DNA of 64,000 bases from Butyricicoccus pullicaecorum DSM 23266. Its GTDB lineage: Bacteria > Bacillota > Clostridia > Oscillospirales > Butyricicoccaceae. This document shows positions 1 through 8,700 of the stretch, piece by piece. The stretch is from assembly GCF_900167005.1 (NCBI RefSeq), contig NZ_FUXW01000007.1, forward strand, positions 24,456-88,455, written 5' to 3'. The first letter of the stretch is position 1; the number at the start of each line of letters is the position of its first letter. Under the pieces are notes generated by a model. The model did no database searches. It had not been told where the DNA came from and saw only the letters and a program-made list of their open reading frames with translations. A program made the position numbers and the translations under genes.

Positions 1-1
1 G

Positions 2-415
2 ATGTACGACATGCTGCTCGAGTGCGCCAAGATTGCCGAAGAGAGCGGCATTGCCATGAATCTCGAACCCCTTAACATCACGACCGATCACGTCGGAAAC
101 TTCCTCGCACACACCCAGATGGCTGCAGAGATGACGCGCCTCATCGGCTCGCCCATGCTCAAGGTGCTCTATGACGTCTATCACATGCAGCTCAACGAAG
201 GCAGTCTGTGTGACACCATCCGCACGTATGCCGATCAGCTGGGACATATCCATGTTGCCGACGCACCCGGCCGCCATGAACCGGGAACGGGAGAGATCAA
301 CTATCATAATGTATTCCAGTGCCTCGAAGAGGTAGGATACACCGGCCGCATTGGCTTTGAACTGATGCCCAAGACCTCGACCGCTGAGGCCGTCAAGGCG
401 ATTATGTCTTACTAA
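2..415 (+). CDS. Hydroxypyruvate isomerase / sugar phosphate isomerase-epimerase family, C-terminal part (5' truncated by window edge)
   Basis: The 137 visible residues match the C-terminal half of the xylose-isomerase-like TIM-barrel family (IolI/Hyi type). Motifs seen are NLEPLN near residue 20, YDVYHMQ near 57, HIHVAD followed by PGRHEPGTGEINY near 81-100, and GFELMP near 118. The Glu, Asp, His and second Glu of these motifs are the usual divalent-metal ligands. Family members are about 260-280 residues, so the true start lies before the window; the ATG at 2 is an internal codon. The protein probably isomerises hydroxypyruvate or a related small sugar. Substrate cannot be read from the sequence. 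Confidence 0.8.
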   Translation: MYDMLLECAKIAEESGIAMNLEPLNITTDHVGNFLAHTQMAAEMTRLIGSPMLKVLYDVYHMQLNEGSLCDTIRTYADQLGHIHVADAPGRHEPGTGEINYHNVFQCLEEVGYTGRIGFELMPKTSTAEAVKAIMSY

Positions 416-424
416 TGTAAAAAC

Positions 425-454
425 AACAGGCAGACACGTTTGTGCCTGCCTGTT
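425..454. terminator. Bidirectional intrinsic terminator
   Basis: A perfect 9-bp stem (AACAGGCAG / CTGCCTGTT) with a T-run on the plus side and an A-run (Ts on the minus strand) on the other. It sits between the convergent isomerase gene and the hemerythrin gene and can serve both. Confidence 0.8.
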
Positions 455-457
455 TTA

Positions 458-952
458 TTATGCGTGATTCCATTCAGATTGAAACTGTGCTTCCAGCTTG
501 CGCATGGTGTCGGGAGACAGTGCACGCTCAGCAAAGGGATAGATTGCACCGTTTTCCTTCTCAATGTGGCGGCGCAGCAGATGAACATAGTCCATCGCCT
601 GCGAGAGGATTTCCAGCTTAAGTGCAGGAGAACGGTCGGTCTCGTAGGCATTGACCGCGGTTTCCAGCTCCATGACATACAGTCGGGCTTGATCGTGCTC
701 GACCAGCATGCCATGTCGGATGAGATTTTCAGCCACCTGGCCAAGTTCGTCCAGCATCGCGCGGAACAGCAAATCTTCTTCTTTCTTGTGGTGCGTCGCA
801 TCGGCATAGGTGCGGATATATGCGATATCAGCCCGGAAGCTGTCGGCATCAAATATGTTATGCTCCATCAGATCGATGCACTTCTGGGTCATCTGTTCGG
901 TGAATGCCCAGATTTCGTCGTGCTCTTTATATAAGGTTTCCATCAAAGTCAT
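458..952 (-). CDS. Hemerythrin HHE-domain protein
   Basis: This 164-residue cytoplasmic four-helix protein carries the hemerythrin ligand pattern: H11, HHKKEE at 54-59, H80, EHD with H86, H124, and RRHIEKEN with H129 and E133. Hemerythrin-like proteins hold a di-iron site that binds O2 or NO. In anaerobes they act in oxygen or nitric-oxide sensing and scavenging, or iron handling. It is the last gene of the minus-strand hcp block, starting 4 bp after the stop of the preceding gene, so it is probably co-transcribed with hcp. Role in O2/NO defence is inferred from family and context. Confidence 0.85.
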   Translation of the reverse strand: MTLMETLYKEHDEIWAFTEQMTQKCIDLMEHNIFDADSFRADIAYIRTYADATHHKKEEDLLFRAMLDELGQVAENLIRHGMLVEHDQARLYVMELETAVNAYETDRSPALKLEILSQAMDYVHLLRRHIEKENGAIYPFAERALSPDTMRKLEAQFQSEWNHA

Positions 953-956
953 GGTG

Positions 957-1535
957 TTAGCCCTCCTGGGTCAAGCGGAAAGTGTTGTCATTGAGCATTT
1001 CCAGACGCAGGTGCAGCTTGGTGCAAAATCCCTGCATCCAGTGGATGCGCAGCGTCCAGTAATCGGGTGTCGGGTGCTGACCGTGCACACTCCAGATGAC
1101 TTCGTCCGGTTCGGTCTGCAAGAACTGCACGCCGCCGTCGCACGGCATACCGTCCAGCCAGTACGTGTCCATGGTTTGCCACGCGGCGACACAGGATTCG
1201 GTCGTTTGCGGTGCGGCCTGTGCACCCTGATTTTCCATCAGCGTGCACAAGTCCTGGATATGTGCCGCATCGGATGCGATTGCATGAGTCACGGCGAACG
1301 CCAGACGGCGCTCGGCCTGATCGACCAGACCGCTCAGCGAGGCGTGAATTTGCGACAGGTCAATGACCTGCTCGAGCGTACCCGACGGTGCGGGCAATGA
1401 AGCCCGCAGGTCGGTCAGCAGGGCACTTGTCCAGCTCTGCGCATCGGAAAAGGCGGCGATGGTATCGGCCAGTGCGTTCACCGCCTGCACCTTGCCATAC
1501 ATTCTGGCGTGAATGGGTCCTAAAAATGCACTCAT
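957..1535 (-). CDS. Conserved uncharacterised protein of the hcp operon
   Basis: This 192-residue protein opens with SAFLGPIHARMYGK and shows no signal peptide or membrane segment. The N-terminal ~110 residues are predicted largely helical. The C-terminal half has a WxxHG-like stretch (VIWSVHGQHPTPDYWTLRIHW) with scattered His, Cys and Trp. I do not recognise a named domain. I recall similar FLGPIH-starting proteins in other Clostridia but cannot confirm this here. It lies 17 bp after hcp and 4 bp before the hemerythrin gene, so the three form one transcription unit; that links it to nitrosative or oxidative stress only by position. Confidence 0.75.
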   Translation of the reverse strand: MSAFLGPIHARMYGKVQAVNALADTIAAFSDAQSWTSALLTDLRASLPAPSGTLEQVIDLSQIHASLSGLVDQAERRLAFAVTHAIASDAAHIQDLCTLMENQGAQAAPQTTESCVAAWQTMDTYWLDGMPCDGGVQFLQTEPDEVIWSVHGQHPTPDYWTLRIHWMQGFCTKLHLRLEMLNDNTFRLTQEG

Positions 1536-1552
1536 CGTGTTTTCCCTCGCAA

Positions 1553-3379
1553 TCAGTCATTGAGCATGGACAGAACATCCTCGATGTTCAGACCGTGCAC
1601 CATGCATGCATCCTTGAGCGACTCCATCTGTGCCGACGGGCAGCCCAGACAGTGCATACCGCACGACATGAGCACTTCGGCAGCCTTGGGATGGGTCTTC
1701 AGGATGTCACCGACGTGCATGTCGGCATGAATTTTGGTCGGTACTGCGTCGCCAAAGAACAGACGCAGATCGTCTTCGACCGTGGTGATGCCTGCGATGC
1801 CGAAGTTTTCGACCAGAACCTTGGCGACATTCTCGGACAGGAACGCGGGCAGGGTGGGGCCGAGGTGGATGTTCTTGACACCCAGATGCAGCAGAGCCAG
1901 CAGGACGATGACCGCCTTCTGCTCGTACCATGCAATGTTGTAGACGATGGGCAGATCGTTGATGTCGTCCAAGCCAAATACTTCCTTGAGCTTGAGTGCG
2001 ATGACTGCGAGCGAGTAGGAGTCGTTGCACTGACCGGCATCCAGAACGCGCGGAATACCGCCGATATCGCCCAGATCGAGCTTGTTGTACTTGTACTTTG
2101 CGCAGCCGGCGGTCAGGATCACGGTGTCCTTGGGCAGCGCCTTGGCAAAGTCGGTGTAGTAGTTTCTGGACTTTGCACGGCCATCGCAGCCTGCCATGAC
2201 GACGAACTTCTTGATGGCACCCGACTTGACCGCATCGACGACCTTATCTGCCAGTGCAAGCACCTGATTGTGTGCGAAACCGCCGACGATTTCACCGGTT
2301 TCCAGCTCGGTCGGAGACGGGCAGCGCTTGGCGTGTGCAATGAGCGCAGAGAAGTCCTTGTGACCGTTTTCGTCTGCCTCGATGTGCGCACAGCCCGGGA
2401 AACCGACTGCACCGGTGGTGTAAACGCGGTCGCGGTAGCTGTCCTTGGGCGGTACCAGACAGTTGGTGGTGAGCAGGATGGGGCCGCCGAACGCCTCAAA
2501 CTCTTCCTTCTGCTTCCACCATGCGTTGCCGTAGTTGCCGACAAAGTGCGGATACTTCTTAAATGCCGGGTAATAGTGTGCAGGCAGCATTTCAGAGTGA
2601 GTGTATACGTCCACGCCGGTGCCTGCGGTCTGCTCGAGCAGCATTTCCAGATCGTGCAGATCGTGACCGGAAATCAGAATGCCCGGATTGCTGCGCACAC
2701 CCAGATTGACCTTGGTAATCTCGGGGTTACCGTATGCCGAGGTGTTGGCTTCGTCCAGTGCAGCCATCGCGTCCACGCCGTACTTACCGGTCTCCAGCGT
2801 CAGTGCGATCAGATCATTTACCGACAGGCTGTCATCACGGGTCTTGGCGAGTGCCTGCTGCAAGAAGGCATCGACCGAGGCAACGCGCTTGCCGTAAGCG
2901 TTAATGTGGTGGTTGTATGCTGCCATACCCTTGAGGCCGTAGGTGATCAGCTCGCGCAGGCTGCGCACGTCTGCGTCGTCGGTTGCCAGAACGCCGACGG
3001 TCTTTGCACGTGCGTCCCAGTCACCCGAGCCGTCCCACAGTGCATTCTCGGGCAGACCGGATGCATCGCTCAGCTGTGCACGCAGCGCCTGGGTGTGTTC
3101 GATGGTCTGGGAAATGCGTGCGCGGATGGCATCGTTATCGAAATTTGCATTGGTGATGGTCACGAACAGGTTCTCGGTGACCAGCGTGTCGATCACGTCG
3201 GATACCGGCTTGCCCTCGGCGCGCAGACGTGCGGTCACAGCGCACAGACCGCGAGTCACGTCGATCAGCAGGTCCTGCAGATTTGCAGTCTCGGCGGTCT
3301 TGCCGCATACACCGGCACGGGTACAGCCCGAGCAGCCTGCGGTTTCCTGACACTGGTAGCAAAACATCGTATTTTCCAT
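1553..3379 (-). CDS. hcp: Hydroxylamine reductase (hybrid cluster protein) with C-terminal DUF1858-like extension
   Basis: This 608-residue class I Hcp reduces hydroxylamine to ammonia and is also linked to NO detoxification. The N-terminal cluster motif is C7-x2-C10-x8-C19-x5-C25. Hybrid-cluster regions follow: [41 protein letters not shown] and [10 protein letters not shown]. Canonical Hcp is about 540-550 residues. Here residues ~550-608 (VGDILKTHP...[14 protein letters not shown]...) form an extra DUF1858-like domain with Cys-containing [10 protein letters not shown]. The ATG is preceded by AAGGAG. It heads the operon with the two downstream genes. A palindrome near -41 of its -10 box suggests a CRP/FNR-type activator. 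Confidence 0.95.
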   Translation of the reverse strand: MENTMFCYQCQETAGCSGCTRAGVCGKTAETANLQDLLIDVTRGLCAVTARLRAEGKPVSDVIDTLVTENLFVTITNANFDNDAIRARISQTIEHTQALRAQLSDASGLPENALWDGSGDWDARAKTVGVLATDDADVRSLRELITYGLKGMAAYNHHINAYGKRVASVDAFLQQALAKTRDDSLSVNDLIALTLETGKYGVDAMAALDEANTSAYGNPEITKVNLGVRSNPGILISGHDLHDLEMLLEQTAGTGVDVYTHSEMLPAHYYPAFKKYPHFVGNYGNAWWKQKEEFEAFGGPILLTTNCLVPPKDSYRDRVYTTGAVGFPGCAHIEADENGHKDFSALIAHAKRCPSPTELETGEIVGGFAHNQVLALADKVVDAVKSGAIKKFVVMAGCDGRAKSRNYYTDFAKALPKDTVILTAGCAKYKYNKLDLGDIGGIPRVLDAGQCNDSYSLAVIALKLKEVFGLDDINDLPIVYNIAWYEQKAVIVLLALLHLGVKNIHLGPTLPAFLSENVAKVLVENFGIAGITTVEDDLRLFFGDAVPTKIHADMHVGDILKTHPKAAEVLMSCGMHCLGCPSAQMESLKDACMVHGLNIEDVLSMLND

Positions 3380-3468
3380 ATTTGAAAACTCCTTATTTCT
3401 CGATCGGTTGGTTGAGGTTTGGTGGCTTATCTTACTGTTTGGGACGATCTCTCGTCCTGACAGAGCAG

Positions 3469-3511
3469 ATTATACGGCAAAAATAAAAGACTGTACGTTG
3501 GAAATACAACG
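3469..3511 (-). promoter_or_regulatory. hcp promoter with candidate activator site
   Basis: Read on the minus strand, a perfect TATAAT -10 lies at 3469-3474 with no TTGACA-like -35 at the right distance. Instead the palindrome CGTTG-N6-CAACG (3496-3511) sits centred about 41.5 bp before the expected start site. This 5-6-5 geometry and position is that of class II CRP/FNR-family sites such as HcpR. The palindrome is the inner part of the upstream operon's terminator hairpin, so it may serve both purposes. Confidence 0.5.
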
Positions 3512-3518
3512 CACAGTC
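3489..3518 (-). terminator. Terminator of the ferredoxin / 4Fe-4S membrane protein operon
   Basis: A 12-bp stem (3489-3500 with 3507-3518, one G-T wobble) closes a 6-nt loop. On the minus strand it is followed by a T-rich tract, TTTTATTTTT. It lies 21 bp after the stop of the 4Fe-4S membrane protein. Confidence 0.75.
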
Positions 3519-3538
3519 AAAAGATCGAAAAAATTTTT

Positions 3539-4129
3539 TTATTTTGCCTCACCGCGATGGCGCAGCTGGCAGATGCCTTGGGTCATTGTGCCCATCGGAC
3601 AGTACACGCACCACGAACGGGGCTTGAACAGCGCCATGGTGATGAGTCCGAGTACGGTAGAGGTCAGCATGACACTGTAAAAACCGAACGCGAACTGCGC
3701 AACCCACGGGGTGACCGATGCCGCAGACGAGGCAGCAAAGTGCCAGGGCAGACGGAATGTCCACAGCAGCGTGACCACTTCGCGCAGGCTGGATGCACCG
3801 GCTGCGACCAGATAGGTGGTAAACAGCATGTTGAGGAACATGGCGAGGAAGAAAATCAAAAATCCATAGCGGAACCATTTCTGCTTGAGGAAGCGCGGTA
3901 CCGGACGGTTGCGGGACAGACGCAGGCGTTCCCCGAGCAGCTGAAAGAGCTGACCGCGTCCGCAGTAGCGGTTGCAGTACGCCTTGTTTCCGCTGATGAT
4001 TGCGATGGCAAGCGGGACGAAAAAGCAGATGAGACCTAGCCATGCAAATAGGATGTTGAAAAATCCCAAAATTAAGTAGAGTGCAGACACAATCCACAGG
4101 TAGTCATACCATTTTTTTGCTTTTTTCAC
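3539..4129 (-). CDS. 4Fe-4S-binding integral membrane protein (NapH/NosR C-terminal type)
   Basis: 196 residues from a GTG start at 4129 that overlaps the TGA of the upstream ferredoxin gene (GTGA) and follows AGGAGGAG. About four hydrophobic segments are seen, at roughly residues 10-45 (two), 73-95 and 130-165. Two Cys motifs, CNRYCGRGQ and CVYCPMGTMTQ, resemble the polyferredoxin cysteine pairs of NapH/NosR/YccM proteins. Such proteins move electrons between membrane carriers and soluble iron-sulfur proteins. With the adjacent ferredoxin it may supply reductant to Hcp, which is an inference from position. Confidence 0.75.
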   Translation of the reverse strand: MKKAKKWYDYLWIVSALYLILGFFNILFAWLGLICFFVPLAIAIISGNKAYCNRYCGRGQLFQLLGERLRLSRNRPVPRFLKQKWFRYGFLIFFLAMFLNMLFTTYLVAAGASSLREVVTLLWTFRLPWHFAASSAASVTPWVAQFAFGFYSVMLTSTVLGLITMALFKPRSWCVYCPMGTMTQGICQLRHRGEAK

Positions 4130-4326
4130 GGTGTCTCCTCCTGCATGATCTCGATGACCGATGCCGGGCAGGCTTTGGCGCATAAACCGCAGCCCACACA
4201 CTGCGTGCGCGCAACCTCGGCAAAGATGCCCTTGGGGACGGTGATTGCCTGACGGGGACAGACCTTCACACAGCATCCGCAGGCAACGCAAAGTGCGGTG
4301 TCCACCACCGCAAAACGTTTTTTCAT
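4126..4326 (-). CDS. 2[4Fe-4S] ferredoxin
   Basis: 66 residues with two complete cluster motifs: C13-x2-C16-x2-C19-x3-C23-P and C43-x2-C46-x2-C49-x3-C53-P. The ATG at 4326 is chosen because GAGAGGAG precedes it by 9 bp and an upstream extension would run through the promoter. It is translationally coupled to the membrane 4Fe-4S protein (4-bp overlap). It is a low-potential soluble electron carrier, probably the donor partner for the membrane protein or Hcp. Confidence 0.9.
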   Translation of the reverse strand: MKKRFAVVDTALCVACGCCVKVCPRQAITVPKGIFAEVARTQCVGCGLCAKACPASVIEIMQEETP

Positions 4327-4359
4327 CGTTTGGTTTCTCCTCTCGATTGGTCTGTAAGG

Positions 4360-4404
4360 AGTATAGCAGATTGCAGGTTGAGATTCCGTGACCCGGTCAC
4401 AGAA
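4360..4404 (-). promoter_or_regulatory. Promoter and 21-bp palindrome before the ferredoxin gene
   Basis: On the minus strand a TATACT -10 (4360-4365) lacks a -35 match. A 21-bp palindrome (4384-4404, TTCnGTGACC-n-GGTCACnGAA, one mismatched pair) is centred at 4394, about 41 bp before the expected start. The layout mirrors that of the hcp promoter although the palindrome sequence differs. Confidence 0.5.
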
Positions 4405-4412
4405 CAAAAACA

Positions 4413-4435
4413 CGCCTCCGGTCATACCGAAGGCG
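4413..4435 (-). terminator. Intrinsic terminator after the sigma-factor gene
   Basis: The stem pairs 4413-4422 with 4426-4435 (one G-T wobble) around a 3-nt loop, and on the minus strand is followed by GTTTTTG. It lies just past the stop of the minus-strand sigma-factor gene. Confidence 0.7.
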
Positions 4436-4440
4436 TACAG

Positions 4441-4965
4441 TTAAAAGTGTCTGCGGATTTCCTGTTTTAAACGGTGTTTGGTGCGCGAAGCGCGGATTTT
4501 TGCTGCGCCAAGCGAGATACCCATATCGTCTGCAATGGTGCGGAAAGGTTCGTTTTCCACATAAGCTCGGCGCAATAGCTCGAGATCTTCGTATGGTACT
4601 ACACCGTCATAGAGCGTGTGAAGGTCGATCAAATCGTCCATCCAGTAGGCAGCTTCCTGCTCAATGGCTTCCAGCGTGAGGTGTCCTTTTTCGCGGCGGC
4701 GTTTGCAGAACACAATCAGTACTTTACAATATAAGGTACGGCATAACCAACTGCTGGGATTTGCGCAGGCCAGCAGCTGATCGGATTTTTGACAGGCAGA
4801 CAGAAACACCTGCTGCACGATCTCCTCAGCGGATTCCGGGTCGTGTACCAGACGCAGAGCCATTTGCTGCAATTGCTCTGCCTGCGCGTTCCAGATTTGT
4901 TCTACCTGTATTTTTTGCGATTGGTTCAAATACCATCCATCTCCCCGTGTGGACGGATGTGCCAT
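4441..4965 (-). CDS. RNA polymerase sigma factor, ECF-like
   Basis: Up to 174 residues. Region 2 is seen as LRLVHDPESAEEIVQQVFLSA with an ECF-like helix. Region 4 is seen as LLRRAYVENEPFRTIADDMG followed by a helix-turn-helix (ISLGAAKIRASRTKHRLKQEI). No anti-sigma gene is adjacent. The start is uncertain: ATG at 4965, a second ATG at 4938, or a TTG at 4929 preceded by GGAG are all possible. It is followed by the Hcp-related block but separated from it by a terminator, so it is not co-transcribed. A near-match 0A box (TGTCGAG, 5037-5043 on the minus strand) lies upstream. Confidence 0.75.
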   Translation of the reverse strand: MAHPSTRGDGWYLNQSQKIQVEQIWNAQAEQLQQMALRLVHDPESAEEIVQQVFLSACQKSDQLLACANPSSWLCRTLYCKVLIVFCKRRREKGHLTLEAIEQEAAYWMDDLIDLHTLYDGVVPYEDLELLRRAYVENEPFRTIADDMGISLGAAKIRASRTKHRLKQEIRRHF

Positions 4966-5201
4966 TTGTCCCCGTGCTGTTCCGTCCTGTTTCTATCTGT
5001 TATCATGGAAATTGTACTTGTCGGATTTTCGCATTTCTCGACAAAATTCGAGTTGTATCGATATAATACGCTTGGTTTTTTTGACTTCTGCTGCATTATA
5101 TCATATTTTGATTGCGCTGTCTTTCGTATTTTTTCACCAACATATTGGCATATTGTTTTCCTTTTTCATCGGAAACGTTATGAAAGCCTTTTCACTGTCA
5201 C

Positions 5202-5230
5202 TTGACAAACCGAAAGACAGGTGGTTTAAT
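5202..5230 (+). promoter_or_regulatory. Consensus promoter of moaC
   Basis: TTGACA (5202-5207), a 17-bp spacer and TTTAAT (5225-5230) lie 33 bp before the moaC start. The AAAGGAG ribosome site at 5247-5253 follows. Confidence 0.75.
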
Positions 5231-5262
5231 GGTACAAATACGATCAAAAGGAGCGATTTGCC

Positions 5263-5736
5263 TTGTCTCTGACACATATTGATGACAACGGCGCGGCGCG
5301 TATGGTAGACGTTGGAGAAAAGGAAGTGACCCGGCGTTCGGCTTCGGCGCAGGCGGTTGTGTCCATGCAGCCTGAAACGTTGTCCCTGATTTTGTCGGGC
5401 GGTATGCCCAAGGGAGATGTGTTCGCCTGTGCGCGTATTGCCGGAATTATGGCTGCAAAGCGTACTTGGGAGCTCATTCCGATGTGCCACCCATTGCCCA
5501 TCGAGGGCATTGAAATGGAGATTACTCCGATTTCAGACACCGATGTGCGCATCGTTTCGACGCTGCGCTGCACGCATAAGACCGGCATTGAAATGGAAGC
5601 ATTGACGGCGGCTTCGGTCGCAGCGCTTACGCTCTATGATATGTGTAAGGCGGTTGACCGCGGTATGGTCATTCGGGATGTCATGCTGCTGCGCAAGAGC
5701 GGCGGAAAATCGGGCGATTTTTGCCGGGAAGTGTGA
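5263..5736 (+). CDS. moaC: Cyclic pyranopterin monophosphate synthase MoaC
   Basis: 157 residues from a TTG start 9 bp after AAAGGAG, the usual length for MoaC. MoaC converts 3',8-cyclo-7,8-dihydro-GTP into cyclic pyranopterin monophosphate, the second step of molybdenum-cofactor synthesis. Conserved pieces are MCHPLPI (active-site His), KTGIEMEAL (the two Glu) and [10 protein letters not shown] (Asp and Lys). The gene is monocistronic here, with its own strong promoter and a perfect terminator. No other moa or moe gene is in the window, so the pathway must be completed elsewhere. Confidence 0.95.
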   Translation: MSLTHIDDNGAARMVDVGEKEVTRRSASAQAVVSMQPETLSLILSGGMPKGDVFACARIAGIMAAKRTWELIPMCHPLPIEGIEMEITPISDTDVRIVSTLRCTHKTGIEMEALTAASVAALTLYDMCKAVDRGMVIRDVMLLRKSGGKSGDFCREV

Positions 5737-5738
5737 GT

Positions 5739-5773
5739 AAAAAACAGCGTCAACATGGTTGACGCTGTTTTTT
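5739..5773. terminator. Bidirectional terminator between moaC and the SLH gene
   Basis: A perfect inverted repeat with about 15 bp per arm (core ACAGCGTCAAC / GTTGACGCTGT) around a 3-nt loop ATG. It is flanked by an A-run and a T-run, so it can terminate both convergent genes. Confidence 0.9.
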
Positions 5774-5787
5774 GTATGCAGGATATT

Positions 5788-8700
5788 TTATTGTGACAGA
5801 CGCATGAGCAGCGCTGCGGTTTCGGCACGTGTCACCGCTGCGAGCGGGGTACAAGTGCCCTCTGCGTTGCCGTACAGAATGCCCGACTGATATGCCCAGC
5901 ACATCGCCGGACGCGCCCAGTCGGAAACCGAGGAAAAGTCCGAGAAGGGAAGTGTGGTCTGTATAATGGGTGGCATGCCGCAGAAGCGATAGAGCAGAGC
6001 AATACATTCTTCACGGGTAACGGTGTCGTAAGGACGGAATCGACCGTCTGGTTCACCGATGGCAATGCCGGCAGCTCGTGCCCAGATGGAAGCCGAATAG
6101 TATGCACTGTCAGACGGAATGTCGGTAAATGCCGGAGCCCAAGCGGTCGGCTCACCAGCCATGCGATAGAGCGCCGTGATGAGATCGCCGCGTGCGGCCG
6201 GAAGATCGGGACAGAATTGCCCAATGAGCAGCGGCGTCATGAAGCCTTGTTCAACCGCTTGCAGGACAGCCTCTTGATACCATGCATCGTCCGCCACATC
6301 GGAAGGCAACGTGGGCTCATCATCCGGGACAATTTCCGAGTCTGTCTCCGTGCGCACGAAACGTGCGGTGACACGGACGTTGGATGCGGGCATGGTGAAG
6401 CGCAAGGTGTCGCCGGATAAATCAAAATCAATCGAGCGGCCGCGCGCATCCAGCACGTCCAACGTGTCTAATTGGTAGTCATCATCAGGAAGTACCGTGA
6501 TTTTGACGGTTTCACCTTGTATGGCTTCGGATGGTGTGCGGAGACGCAATGTTCCGTGCGTGTTTGCACGCAACGTGATTGTGTAATATGTCTCCTCCGG
6601 CTCGGTTGGTTCTTCAGGTTCGGTCGGTGGGTCGGGTTCTTCCGGGTCTGTTGACCCATCAGACTGTGACAGTGTTAGCTTGATCGTGCCCAATTCCGAG
6701 AGCGTTACGTATGCATATTTTTCCACTGAGTACTCAGGAAACAAAGTTGTGGTTGCCTGGTTGATAGTGGCCTGTACAGATTCGCAATCCTGCGTGGGAA
6801 GCGGCAGACGATAGGTACCGTCACCAGCTACGACCGTTCCCTGATCGGTGCGCAATTCGGTTTCAAATGTGAGCGATTGCACCTGTTCTTGACTGTCAAA
6901 TTCCCACTCCGTCAGCGTGCTGTGAACAGAAATTGTCTGCTCGGGATCGATTTCTGTGCCGTCGACCGATATGCCGCAAATGGGTTGATTGGCAGCTGTA
7001 TTCTGTGTCATCAGCGTGCGCAAGGCATCGCTGCCCGGAGGATCGAGCGTTTGGGACAATGTAACGGTGCTGTTTGTGGTGTTGCATTCAATCCCTGCCC
7101 AGTAGACGTGCCAGGCAAGCTCCATGCGGGATTGCTGAACTGGAGAAGCCGATAAAATAGCATCGCGCTGTGCGTCTGTGGTGCTCTGTGATAAGCGGGT
7201 GCAGAGTGCACGCAGTTCTTCTGCGTAGGAGGTGAGTGCATTGCCGTTCGTCAGTGGATCAAATGTTTCCAGCGTACAGCCCGGAATGGCTTGGGACAGA
7301 ATGTTCTGTATTTCGGTGATAAAGTAATCGATTTCCTGCGCTGCTTGATCGTCGGGAACCTGTGTATATACCAGCTCGGTAAGGTCTGCATCGGCATATA
7401 AAGGAGAGGTCATGGCACTTGCCGGCGGCGATTGCGTGCCCCAATAATTGCGCGAGAGGTCACAGTCTGCCACGCAGTCGACCGCACTGTTTGACAGATC
7501 CAGTTCGTGAATAACGGTACCGGGAGCACGGAGGGCAAGAGAGCCGGAAAAGGAAGCATGCTCACCGAGGATGGTTACTGGTACCTGCAAGTCAATTGCA
7601 CCGCTGACGGCTCCGCGCAGCGTCACGGTATCTCCAGCTTGCCATACAGGTGCGGCGGTGGACAGTGAGGTGGATGCGTTGCGCAGACGATCATCAGCGT
7701 CGTACCAGACGATTGGAAAGGCGGATAAGTCTACACTATCATCTGCGGATACGTGGATTTGTGTGGAAAGCTTGTCCTTTGCATGAATCAAGTCCACCAT
7801 GTCCGATGCGATGGACACGGTGGAATGGTCGCCAATGGATATGTCATTTTGTGCGTTTTGAATGGAAAATACACAGGAAAACGGTGATTCTGAACCGCTT
7901 TCAAGGCTTGTATCTACAATCGAACACGTGTTATCTTGTGCGGTTTGCTCTAAAAACAGTAAGCCGGAAAATTTGTTTGCGTTGGTCTGTTCGTCATTCA
8001 AAGTACAGTCAGAGATTTCGTATGAGCCGTCGGAAGCGCAGATATAAAGAGGCGTAGCTGCATATAGTTGACAGTTGCTAAGCGTAGTTTGAAGACCGGT
8101 CTGCGATTCACCACTTGCAAGCGCGGTAAAAGAAGCTTCAAGCGTACAACTGTCTGCCGCGATTTCGACTGAGCCGCTTGCATCTGCATGGATGGCAGCA
8201 CCACTAGATACGGAATTGGATTGCGGCGTGATGCGAATGTCTGACTCGGATAGAGAAAGAGTGCTGTCTGAGCAGTCTCCGGTTAGCAGAATACCGGTTG
8301 AGTGATCGATAGAGCTTGTAAATTTGCAGCGCTCCAGAGTTAGAGAACTATTTTGTGCCGAAAACGTGAGAAGTTCGGTGCTGGGAGGGGGGCGTGAAAT
8401 ATCGGGGCAGTCAATAACAACGTTACTGAGTTCATATTGAGCATGCTCACCGGCCAGTGTAAAGGGAGTATCGGAACGTGCATTTCGGTTCATCAGTATG
8501 CTCAGGTTGCATAGCGTCAGATCACCCGACGCTTGCAAACACGCTGTACTGCTAAGCGTCAGCTGATAATGATAACCGTCAAGCGTGACGCCAGACGGAA
8601 AGATGATCGTTTCACTGACGGTACAGTCGGAAAGCAGTTCGATGACATCACCCTCTTGTGCCTGTGCCACTGCATCGGAAAGCGTGGAAAAAAGCTGATC

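Noticed and set aside
1388..3385. A very long plus-strand open frame opposite hcp
   Set aside because: It mirrors the hcp gene on the other strand. GC-rich third positions make such antisense frames. It has no ribosome site or recognisable domain.
5037..5043. 0A box before the minus-strand sigma-factor gene
   Set aside because: Only six of seven bases match and there is no second copy in phase.
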